A stretch of 6,516 nucleotides of DNA from Sulfitobacter sp. (lineage in GTDB: Bacteria; Pseudomonadota; Alphaproteobacteria; Rhodobacterales; Rhodobacteraceae), in contig JAGXHC010000129.1 of NCBI GenBank assembly GCA_024636405.1, positions 1 through 6,516 on the forward strand, read 5' to 3'. Numbering within the stretch: position 1 is the first letter of the stretch; the number at the start of each line of letters is the position of its first letter. The notes beneath the pieces are model-generated. The model worked only from the letters and a program-made list of their open reading frames with translations, was not told the origin of the DNA and did not search any database. The translations under genes and the position numbers were made by a program. This document shows, one piece after another, positions 1 to 5,570 of this stretch.

Positions 1-417
1 ACGGACACCTGCCCAACACTTATCGGAATAGGTGCGTCCGCCATCTCGCGGTTTGATCAGGGTTATGTCCAGAATGCAGCGGCAACCGGGGCCTATATGC
101 AGAGGATCGAGGCCCAGACCCTTGCCGGATATCGCGGGCATATCCTGAGCCCCGAGGACAAGATGCGCGCCCGCGTGATCGAAATGCTGATGTGTGATTT
201 TGCAACGGATGATGCCGCGCTGGCCCGGAACTTTGGCCCTATGGTTGCAGACCTTGAATTGATCCACACGCAGGTTTTGAAAGCTTATGATGGCTACGTC
301 ACGCGCACGGCTGCGGGGCTGGAAATCCTGCCGCAAGGGCGGCCGCTGACGCGTATCATCGCGCAGCATTATGATGGTTATGTCGACACCTCCGCCATCT
401 ATTCAAAAGCGTCTTAG
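1..417 (+). CDS. hemN: Oxygen-independent coproporphyrinogen III oxidase HemN, C-terminal part (5' end outside window)
   Basis: The reading frame is open from base 1 and gives 138 residues before TAG at 415-417. It begins in the middle of the enzyme with a segment matching the HemN 'LIGxGxSAIS' region (LIGIGASAISRFDQGY), followed by a helical C-terminal domain and a terminal RPLTRIIAQHYDGYV stretch, comparable to the RPxxRxIAxxFDxY ending of the family. HemN is a cytoplasmic radical-SAM enzyme that converts coproporphyrinogen III to protoporphyrinogen IX without O2. The CxxxCxxC iron-sulphur motif and the SAM-binding core would lie left of the window, so they cannot be checked. An ATG at 97 is internal and not the real start. 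The gene converges on the cyd operon. Both functions belong to low-oxygen metabolism, which supports the assignment by context only. A HemN-like HemW paralogue is a less likely alternative. Confidence 0.88.
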   Translation, partial: TDTCPTLIGIGASAISRFDQGYVQNAAATGAYMQRIEAQTLAGYRGHILSPEDKMRARVIEMLMCDFATDDAALARNFGPMVADLELIHTQVLKAYDGYVTRTAAGLEILPQGRPLTRIIAQHYDGYVDTSAIYSKAS

Positions 418-512
418 GGGCTGGATTTTGGTCATGTGGCCAAGTTCGGATCGCGCGGATTACCATCGCCGCCCCCTGTGGCTCTGGCGCGGCCATTCGC
501 ACATTCTGCCAG
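418..512. other. Short convergent intergenic gap between hemN and the cyd operon
   Basis: These 95 bases separate the hemN stop codon from the stop codon of the DUF2474 gene on the other strand. A weak inverted repeat, CTGGC at 484-488 with GCCAG at 508-512, ends flush against the DUF2474 stop; an inner GCG/CGC pair (489-491 and 498-500) could extend it. There is no clear T-run on either side, so I would not call it a proven terminator. No further gene is visible. Confidence 0.35.
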
Positions 513-623
513 TCAGGTGTGGATCATCAGGCGGATCGCAAAGGCGACAATGCCAAGTGCGGTTACGCCGGCAAGCCATATCGCGACGAACCAGACGAGC
601 TTGCGAAAGGTGGCCCGAAGCAT
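513..623 (-). CDS. DUF2474-type small membrane protein, probable third subunit of the bd oxidase (36 aa)
   Basis: A 36-codon ORF starts with ATG at 623-621 and ends with TGA at 515-513. Its start overlaps the cydB stop by one base (TGATG), an arrangement typical of translational coupling. The protein has a short basic N-terminus (MLRATFRKL) and then one hydrophobic span of about 20 residues (roughly residues 10-31, with WFVAIWLAGV at its beginning), ending RLMIHT. The size, the W-x-V-A-I-W-L-A-G-V signature, the single span and the place directly after cydB match the DUF2474 family found with CIO-type bd oxidases. Its role is inferred: by analogy with E. coli CydX (37 aa, needed for stable CydAB) it may be an accessory subunit in the inner membrane, but its sequence is not CydX-like. 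The gene is easily missed because it is so short. Confidence 0.82.
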   Translation of the reverse strand: MLRATFRKLVWFVAIWLAGVTALGIVAFAIRLMIHT

Positions 624-1624
624 CAGTGATACCCCTCTTCGGGATCAATCTTGCCCCGGAAAACCCAATAGGCGTAGGCTGTATAGGCAAGGATCATTGG
701 CACCAGAACGACCGTGCCGACCAGCGTAAAGCGCAGGCTTTTGTCGGGTGCGGCTGCTTCGGCGATGGTCAGGCTGGGGGGGATGATATTGGGGTAAAAA
801 CTGATCCCGATGCCGATGAAGCACAATATAAATAGACTGACCGCCGCCAGAAAAGGCTGGGCATCCTTGCCGGCGCGCAAGCCCGCGAAAAGCGCCCAGG
901 CGGCAGCCAGAACCGCGCCCGGCATCAGAACGCTGAAGATGCTGCCGGGCAGGCTGAACCAACGGCCGAAATATTCGGGGTCCTGAAACGGGGTCATAGC
1001 GCTGACGACCGCGATAAAGCCGAGCGTCCCTGCACCCAGCCACCATCCATGCTTTTGCATCTGCTGTTGCAGTTTGCCTTCGGTCTTCAGGATGATCCAC
1101 GTGGCCCCAAGCAAGGCATACCCAATCACAACGGCAAACCCGGTCAGGATCGAAAACACGCTGAGCCAATCCCACCAGCCACCGGCATAGGCCCGGTCCG
1201 CGACTTCGATGCCCTGCACCAAAGCCCCCAGCGCGATCCCCTGCATGAACGCAGCGACAATGGATCCGGCAAAAAACGCAATGTCCCAGATGGGTTTCCA
1301 CCTTTCGGTCCGCCAGCGGTATTCGAATGCAACACCCCGAAAGATCAGTGCCAGCAGCATCAGAATGATAGGCATGTAAAGCGCAGGCATGACAATGGCA
1401 TAGGCCAACGGAAAGACGGCAAACAGGCCGCCACCGCCCAGCACCAGCCAGGTCTCATTTCCGTCCCAGATCGGGGCGATCGAATTCATCATGGTCGCCT
1501 TGTCCCGTTCGCCATCCGCGAAGGGGAAAAGAATGCCCACGCCAAGGTCAAAACCATCAAGGATCACGTAGGTCAGCACAGCAAACGCGATGATCCCGGC
1601 CCAGATAAAGGAAAGTTCAAACAT
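623..1624 (-). CDS. cydB: Cytochrome bd-type quinol oxidase subunit II (CydB/CioB)
   Basis: This 333-residue polytopic membrane protein is the second core subunit of a bd-type terminal oxidase, which oxidises quinol and reduces O2 to water in the cytoplasmic membrane. Family signatures are clear: YVILDGFDLGVG at residues 19-30 with D23 and D26, and PIWDGNETWLVLGGGG near residues 51-66, which holds the W-D pair (W53, D54) matching conserved residues of the E. coli subunit. About eight hydrophobic segments follow. The length fits the shorter CIO-type CydB better than the 379-residue E. coli protein. ATG at 1624-1622 is preceded by TAAGGAG (1638-1632), spaced 7 bases, which overlaps the cydA stop codon. 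The gap to cydA is only 11 bases, so the genes are co-transcribed and probably translationally coupled. The C-terminus ends DPEEGYH. Confidence 0.95.
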   Translation of the reverse strand: MFELSFIWAGIIAFAVLTYVILDGFDLGVGILFPFADGERDKATMMNSIAPIWDGNETWLVLGGGGLFAVFPLAYAIVMPALYMPIILMLLALIFRGVAFEYRWRTERWKPIWDIAFFAGSIVAAFMQGIALGALVQGIEVADRAYAGGWWDWLSVFSILTGFAVVIGYALLGATWIILKTEGKLQQQMQKHGWWLGAGTLGFIAVVSAMTPFQDPEYFGRWFSLPGSIFSVLMPGAVLAAAWALFAGLRAGKDAQPFLAAVSLFILCFIGIGISFYPNIIPPSLTIAEAAAPDKSLRFTLVGTVVLVPMILAYTAYAYWVFRGKIDPEEGYH

Positions 1625-1635
1625 TCAACGGCTCC

Positions 1636-3045
1636 TTATTCACCTGTGATCGCATCGGGATCGGTTTGCAGGATCGGCGTTATCCCGGCGGCTCTGGTCG
1701 GACCCTCGTCAGGCTCCGGAATCGCGGATCCTGCGGGTTTGTTCATCATTGCCAACAGATAGAAAGTGCCGGCTCCGAAGACAAAGAAATAGACCACAAT
1801 GAACGCAATCAAGGAAGCGGCCACCGCTGGTGCGGCCACTGGCGCCAGGCTGTCGCTGGTCCGCAGAAGGCCGTACACCGTAAACGGCTGGCGCCCTACT
1901 TCGGTCGTCACCCAGCCCGCCAGCACGGCCACAAAACCCATCGGCCCCATCACCAGTGCAGATCGCAGCAGCAAGGGATCGTCAAAAAGCCTGCCGCGCA
2001 CCCTGTGCCACAGGCCCCAGATGCCAAGGCCAAGCATGGCAAAGCCAAGGCCAACCATAACCCGAAAGCTCCAGAATATAATGGCGACGGGTGGAATATC
2101 GGCGTCGGGAATTGTGTCCAGCCCGTCCATCGGCGCGCCCCATTTGTGGCTCAGGATCAAGCTTGATAATTGCGGGATCTGGACGGCGTAGTCGATGCGT
2201 TTGTCTGCGGCGTTCGGAATGCCGAACAAGATCAGCGGAGCCCCGTCTGGATGGCTGTCATAATGCCCTTCCAGCGCCATGATTTTGGCGGGCTGATGCG
2301 CAAGCGTGTTGATCCCGTGCAAATCACCGGCAAAGATTTGCAACGGCGCGACAACGATCAACATCCACATCGCCATCGAGAACATCCGCCGCGCGGGCGC
2401 ATCTTTTGCGTTGCGCAGAAGATGCAGACCCCCGGCACCGCCCACCACAAGGGCGGTCGTCAGATAGGCGGCCAGAACCATGTGCACCAATCGATATGGG
2501 AAGGACGGGTTGAAGACGATCAGCCACCAGTCTTCGGGAACAAACTGTCCCAAATCGTTCATGCTGTAGCCTGCCGGCGTGTGCATCCACGAATTCACCG
2601 ACAGGATCCATGTGGCCGACATCAGCGTGCCAAAGGCAACCATCGCAGTCGCAAACATATGCAGCCTGTCGCCCACACGTTCGCGCCCAAACAACATGAT
2701 GCCCAGAAAACCCGCCTCAAGGAAGAACGCCGACAACACCTCGTATGCCATGAGCGGCCCCAGAATTGGCCCGGTCTTGTCCGCGAAAACCGACCAGTTT
2801 GTTCCGAACTGATAGGACATCACGATGCCCGACACGACGCCCATGCCGAACGCGACGGCAAAGATCTTTTTCCAGTAATTGAACAATGTCAGATAGGTTT
2901 GATCCTTCGTCCACAACCAAAGACCGTTCAGCACAGCAAGATAGCTTGCCAGACCGATTGAGAACGCCGGAAAAATGATATGGAACGACACGGTGAATGC
3001 AAACTGCATCCGAGCAAGCGTTTCTGCCGTAAAACCGTCGAGCAT
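1636..3045 (-). CDS. cydA: Cytochrome bd-type quinol oxidase subunit I, short Q-loop (CydA/CioA)
   Basis: This is the haem-bearing subunit of the bd oxidase, 469 aa from the preferred start. In that numbering, H22 in VSFHIIF matches E. coli H19 (haem b595 axial ligand), H188 in RLVHMV matches H186, and M330 in FRVMVG matches M393 (both haem b558 ligands). E102 and E110 lie in YEVLSAFFLEA, and the conserved GRQP motif is at 384-387 after E382. Q-loop residues K254 and E259 are present, but only about 60 residues separate them from the FWSFRVM helix, so the loop is of the short, CIO-like type (E. coli CydA has 522 residues). I chose ATG at 3045-3043 because AGGAAGGA lies just upstream with good spacing and the protein then begins MLDGF, like the family's MLD start. 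ATG at 3060 would add five residues but has AAGGGA abutting it with no spacing. No cydCD is seen next to it. Confidence 0.95.
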   Translation of the reverse strand: MLDGFTAETLARMQFAFTVSFHIIFPAFSIGLASYLAVLNGLWLWTKDQTYLTLFNYWKKIFAVAFGMGVVSGIVMSYQFGTNWSVFADKTGPILGPLMAYEVLSAFFLEAGFLGIMLFGRERVGDRLHMFATAMVAFGTLMSATWILSVNSWMHTPAGYSMNDLGQFVPEDWWLIVFNPSFPYRLVHMVLAAYLTTALVVGGAGGLHLLRNAKDAPARRMFSMAMWMLIVVAPLQIFAGDLHGINTLAHQPAKIMALEGHYDSHPDGAPLILFGIPNAADKRIDYAVQIPQLSSLILSHKWGAPMDGLDTIPDADIPPVAIIFWSFRVMVGLGFAMLGLGIWGLWHRVRGRLFDDPLLLRSALVMGPMGFVAVLAGWVTTEVGRQPFTVYGLLRTSDSLAPVAAPAVAASLIAFIVVYFFVFGAGTFYLLAMMNKPAGSAIPEPDEGPTRAAGITPILQTDPDAITGE

Positions 3046-3049
3046 CTTG

Positions 3050-3057
3050 TCCTTCCT
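3050..3057 (-). promoter_or_regulatory. Ribosome binding site of cydA that decides its start
   Basis: On the minus strand this reads AGGAAGGA, followed by CAAG and then ATG at 3045-3043. It lies inside the first codons of the longer alternative ORF (ATG at 3060), so it supports the shorter cydA. Confidence 0.65.
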
Positions 3058-3093
3058 CATTCCCTTGGCAAGTGATCCATATGGGTACGGGTC

Positions 3094-3103
3094 ACCAATT
3101 GGT
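3094..3103. promoter_or_regulatory. Candidate operator: perfect 10-bp palindrome upstream of cydA
   Basis: ACCAATTGGT is a perfect palindrome, and the outer pair T3092/A3105 also matches, giving 12 of 14 positions symmetric. It lies about 50 bp upstream of the preferred cydA start, in the cyd promoter region and far from the ridA-like start. This is a plausible site for a dimeric regulator, but I cannot name one. It does not resemble the FNR/CRP half-site pair TTGAT-N4-ATCAA. A second, shorter palindrome, CCATATGG, occurs at 3077-3084. Confidence 0.3.
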
Positions 3104-3405
3104 AATGCCGGTTCTCTTGCCGAACTGCTCCGGCTGCGGCGATCATGGCGTCATGGACTGTCTGCGCAACCCCAGAGTAAGGATTAGACCGTTTTGTGCG
3201 AGCGCCAAGAGTTTCAGCGGTGCCGATGAAACCTTAGAAAAGCGGAACTGCCGACATCATTGGCGGGGCGGCCTTGCTCCGGGTGCTGAAAGAGGCCAAC
3301 GTGGGTGGCAGCGATCCTTCCCGCGGCATCCGCAGATGATCCGGTAAACACCCTCGCGCGCGTGACAACTCTCACCCGCAGTACATCCAGACAAGGACAC
3401 GATAA

Positions 3406-3750
3406 ATGACAATAGTACGCAGTGAACCCAGCAGCCGAATGAGCCAATCCGTGGTGCATGGCGATACCATCTATCTGGCCGGTCAGGTCGGCACAGGCGC
3501 CGATGTGACAGCACAGACAAAGGATATGCTGGGGCAGGTGGACAGGTTGCTGGCCGCTGCCGGCAGCAGCAAATCGCATATTCTTTCGGCCACCATCTGG
3601 ATGGCGGATATGGACCAGGTCGGGGACATGAATGCGGTCTGGGACGCCTGGATTGACCCGTCCAACCCCCCTGCGCGCGCCTGCGTGGAATCGCGTCTTG
3701 TGACGCCGGAATATCTGGTGGAAGTCATGATTATTGCGGCCAAACCCTAA
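3406..3750 (+). CDS. RidA/YjgF/YER057c/UK114-family protein
   Basis: The 114-residue protein covers nearly the whole RidA fold: GDTIYLAGQVG at 19-29, the helix with AQTKDMLGQVDRLLAAAG at 36-53, SATIWMADM at 61-69, MNAVWDAW at 75-82 and PPARACVE at 88-95, then LVEVMIIAA. R91, in the ARACVE context, corresponds to the arginine that binds the substrate carboxylate in RidA, and E107 lies where the C-terminal catalytic glutamate is expected. RidA proteins are cytosolic trimers that hydrolyse reactive enamines/imines such as 2-aminoacrylate made by PLP enzymes. Many paralogues have other or unknown roles, so the substrate here is uncertain. It is shorter than the roughly 128-aa archetype, so I do not assign ridA. 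ATG at 3406 is preceded by AAGGA with an 8-base gap. It appears monocistronic. Confidence 0.9.
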   Translation: MTIVRSEPSSRMSQSVVHGDTIYLAGQVGTGADVTAQTKDMLGQVDRLLAAAGSSKSHILSATIWMADMDQVGDMNAVWDAWIDPSNPPARACVESRLVTPEYLVEVMIIAAKP

Positions 3751-3785
3751 GGCACGCCGACAGCTGACGCTGGAAAAAGCGACAT

Positions 3786-3818
3786 CCGTGCGGATTTAAA
3801 CCGGCCCGGTCCGCACGG
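3786..3818 (+). terminator. Inverted repeat downstream of the RidA-like gene, possible terminator
   Basis: CCGTGCGGA (3786-3794) and TCCGCACGG (3810-3818) form a perfect 9-bp stem around a 15-base loop. It begins 36 bases after the RidA-like stop, where a terminator is expected. It lacks the following T-run of a classic Rho-independent terminator (GGCACCCG follows), so it could instead be an RNA-stabilising hairpin or a protein site. Confidence 0.4.
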
Positions 3819-3916
3819 GCACCCGCCGGGATCAGGTACAGAATAAAGCGGCCCCTGCCGTCCGTTTAAACAGATCGTCGCTGAACCAGATCGGGTCTGT
3901 CTGGCCCGTGCTAACC

Positions 3917-3944
3917 TTGACCGGCAGTCTTTCGACCCTACAAT
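3917..3944 (+). promoter_or_regulatory. Near-consensus sigma70-type promoter of the PLD-family gene
   Basis: TTGACC at 3917-3922 (5 of 6 to TTGACA) and TACAAT at 3939-3944 (5 of 6 to TATAAT) are separated by 16 bases. Transcription would start near 3951, giving a leader of about 17 bases that still includes the AGGA ribosome binding site at 3956-3959. Confidence 0.6.
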
Positions 3945-3955
3945 CTGGCGATGAC

Positions 3956-3959
3956 AGGA
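3956..3959 (+). promoter_or_regulatory. Ribosome binding site of the PLD-family gene
   Basis: AGGA (within ACAGGA) lies 8 bases before the GTG at 3968. No comparable site precedes the alternative in-frame GTG at 3908. Confidence 0.5.
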
Positions 3960-3967
3960 TAGAAATT

Positions 3968-5518
3968 GTGAAGACGGAGCCGCAACCAGTGGAAGATCAA
4001 TCGCCAAGATCGAAACGCGACAGCGGGTTTTTTGAGCCGGGGCAAAACTGTTGGCGCGTTGCCAAGGCTGACAAGCTTTCCCTGATTGTTGATGCGGCGG
4101 ATTATTTCTCGGTTTTGCGCAAGGTTTTCATCGCCTCAAAGCGCGAATTGCTGCTGGTCGGTTGGGATTTCGATTTCGAAATTGAGATGCTGCCCGGTGA
4201 GAGCGATAGCGATGGCTGCGCACCTGATGGCCTGCCCAATCAACTTGGCGCATTCCTCGAAGCGGTTGTGGAACGCACACCCGAACTTCAGGTCTATCTG
4301 CTGAAGTGGAACGGTGCGTTCTTGGCTGCGCCCGGCCGTGTGTTTCCGTCGTGGGCGCTAAGCCTATTTGGCAGTGACCGTATCCATTTCGCATTAGACA
4401 GCCATCATCCGTTCGGGGCCTGCCACCACCAGAAGATCGTCGTGGCGGACAACACGCTTGCGTTTTGTGGCGGCATCGACGCGACCGAAGACCGCTGGGA
4501 TACATCAGAACATCTGCCCGACGATCCGCGCCGGGTGCGCAAGGATGGGTCCCCCTCCGATCCCTGGCATGACGCAACCTCGGCCTTGTCCGGTCCGGTG
4601 GCCCAAGCGCTGGCTGAACTGTCGCGGGATCGTTGGCTGCGGGCCACGGGCGAGACATTGGAAAGCCCGACGGGTCCGGTCACGCCGATCTGGCCAGATG
4701 GCCTGACGGTTGACGCAAGGGACGTCGACGTTGCAATCGCACGAACCGAGCCACCCTATGACGGCGCGACTTTGGTGAATGAAATTGAGCGCTTGTTTCT
4801 GGCAAGCATCGCAGCGGCCACGGATGCGATTTACATTGAATCGCAATATTTCGCGGCCGAAACGGTGTGCGCAGCATTGGAAGAACGTCTGCTGGAACAG
4901 GACGGTCCCGACATCGTTGTAATCAATCCGTTGTGCGCGCAATCGCAGTTCGAGGATGACGCAATGCATGTGCTTCGCGGGCGGATGATCGAGCGTTTGA
5001 AGGCCGCCGATCACCAGGACCGGTTTCGTATTTATTACCCCGTCACAACTGCCGAAGATCAGATCTATGTGCACGCCAAGATCATGATTGTGGACACCGG
5101 TATTTTGCATCTTGGCTCCGGCAATATCAACGATAGGTCCATGGGCTTTGACACTGAATGCAATGTGGCGGTGGCAGGGGCGCAAGACGTGATCAGCGCA
5201 TTCAGATCCCGGCTGGTGTCCGAACATCTCGGGGTTTCTCCCAAGGCGTTTGACACGATGTTGCAGGATAAAAAGTCGCTGGTCGCGGCAATCGAAGCCC
5301 TGAACGCCGCCAGCGGACGTGGGTTGCGCGCCATCGAACCAGAGCCTGAAGGCCTTTGGGGCAAGTTTCTGGCAGACACCCGTATGATGGACCCGCGGTT
5401 TCGTCGCGGCGATGCAGGATCGCCAGGCGAAGGCGTGCGCCCGCGACATCTCGCGATGATCGCCGGTGGGGCGCTGATCGGGTATCTGGGATGGCTGGCG
5501 TGGCGCGGGCGTCGCTGA
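3968..5518 (+). CDS. Phospholipase D-family protein with two HKD motifs and a C-terminal membrane segment
   Basis: From GTG at 3968 the protein has 516 residues. It contains two PLD catalytic motifs: HHQKIVVAD (H154, K156, D161) followed by GGID, and VHAKIMIVD (H369, K371, D376) followed by GSGNINDRSMGFDTE. Both have the full HxKx4D pattern, so an active two-lobed enzyme is expected. It would act through a phosphohistidine intermediate on phospholipid or another phosphodiester; HHQK and NINDRSMG resemble the eukaryotic PLD1 and bacterial membrane-associated PLD group more than the short PLD nucleases. An N-terminal PGQNCWRVAKADKLSLIVDAADYF block is typical of proteobacterial members. Residues about 495-512 (LAMIAGGALIGYLGWLAW) form one hydrophobic segment followed by RGRR, a probable tail anchor; no signal peptide is seen. 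The frame is open from GTG at 3908, but a good promoter lies inside that extension and AGGA precedes 3968, so I prefer 3968. The gene converges on ligD; a functional link is unproven. Confidence 0.9.
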   Translation: MKTEPQPVEDQSPRSKRDSGFFEPGQNCWRVAKADKLSLIVDAADYFSVLRKVFIASKRELLLVGWDFDFEIEMLPGESDSDGCAPDGLPNQLGAFLEAVVERTPELQVYLLKWNGAFLAAPGRVFPSWALSLFGSDRIHFALDSHHPFGACHHQKIVVADNTLAFCGGIDATEDRWDTSEHLPDDPRRVRKDGSPSDPWHDATSALSGPVAQALAELSRDRWLRATGETLESPTGPVTPIWPDGLTVDARDVDVAIARTEPPYDGATLVNEIERLFLASIAAATDAIYIESQYFAAETVCAALEERLLEQDGPDIVVINPLCAQSQFEDDAMHVLRGRMIERLKAADHQDRFRIYYPVTTAEDQIYVHAKIMIVDTGILHLGSGNINDRSMGFDTECNVAVAGAQDVISAFRSRLVSEHLGVSPKAFDTMLQDKKSLVAAIEALNAASGRGLRAIEPEPEGLWGKFLADTRMMDPRFRRGDAGSPGEGVRPRHLAMIAGGALIGYLGWLAWRGRR

Positions 5519-5524
5519 TCCGGC

Positions 5525-5559
5525 GCGCAGCGGGGCAGACATTTGCCCGACGTCTGCGC
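5525..5559. terminator. Nested inverted repeats in the convergent gap, possible bidirectional terminator
   Basis: GCGCAG (5525-5530) pairs with CTGCGC (5554-5559), and inside it GGGCA (5533-5537) pairs with TGCCC (5544-5548) around the loop GACATT. A competing stem, GCAGAC (5535-5540) with GTCTGC (5552-5557), is also possible. The element fills most of the 52-base gap between the PLD gene and ligD, where both transcripts must end. There is no strong T-run on either side, so termination is an inference. Confidence 0.4.
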
Positions 5560-5570
5560 AGGCTAGGCGT

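Larger units (their letters stand above)
3046..3405. other. Divergent intergenic region between cydA and the RidA-like gene
   Basis: This stretch of about 360 bases must hold the promoters for the minus-strand cyd operon and the plus-strand RidA-like gene. I see the cydA ribosome binding site, the palindromes at 3077-3084 and 3094-3103, and an AAGGA (3393-3397) 8 bases before the RidA-like start. No FNR box and no convincing -35/-10 pair could be recognised on either strand. The plus-strand open frame 3072-3347 has no family resemblance and no ribosome binding site I can defend, so I do not call it a gene. Confidence 0.6.

Noticed and set aside
460..690. 76-aa minus-strand ORF overlapping the cydB 3' end
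   Set aside because: It is out of frame with cydB and with the DUF2474 ORF; the 36-aa ORF in the other frame explains this region better.
371..835. 154-aa plus-strand ORF across the hemN end and the cydB 3' end
   Set aside because: It overlaps hemN out of frame and is antisense to DUF2474 and cydB, with no family resemblance.
1049..1762. 237-aa open frame on the plus strand across cydB
   Set aside because: It is antisense to cydB, with a low-complexity composition rich in H, P, G and R and no family resemblance; the minus-strand frame has clear CydB motifs.
2170..2961. 263-aa open frame on the plus strand across cydA
   Set aside because: It is a shadow of cydA, rich in H, R and Q with no recognisable domain, while the opposite strand encodes all CydA haem ligands.
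3072..3347. 91-aa plus-strand ORF upstream of the RidA-like gene
   Set aside because: It overlaps the cydA promoter region, lacks a convincing ribosome binding site and has a composition unlike a folded protein. Its small size and the absence of any recognised family make it unsupported.
3214..3579. 121-aa minus-strand ORF across the RidA-like start
   Set aside because: It is antisense to a well-supported RidA-family gene and shows no domain of its own.
4505..5542. 345-aa open frame on the minus strand across the PLD gene
   Set aside because: It is antisense to an intact two-HKD PLD protein and has no domain signature.
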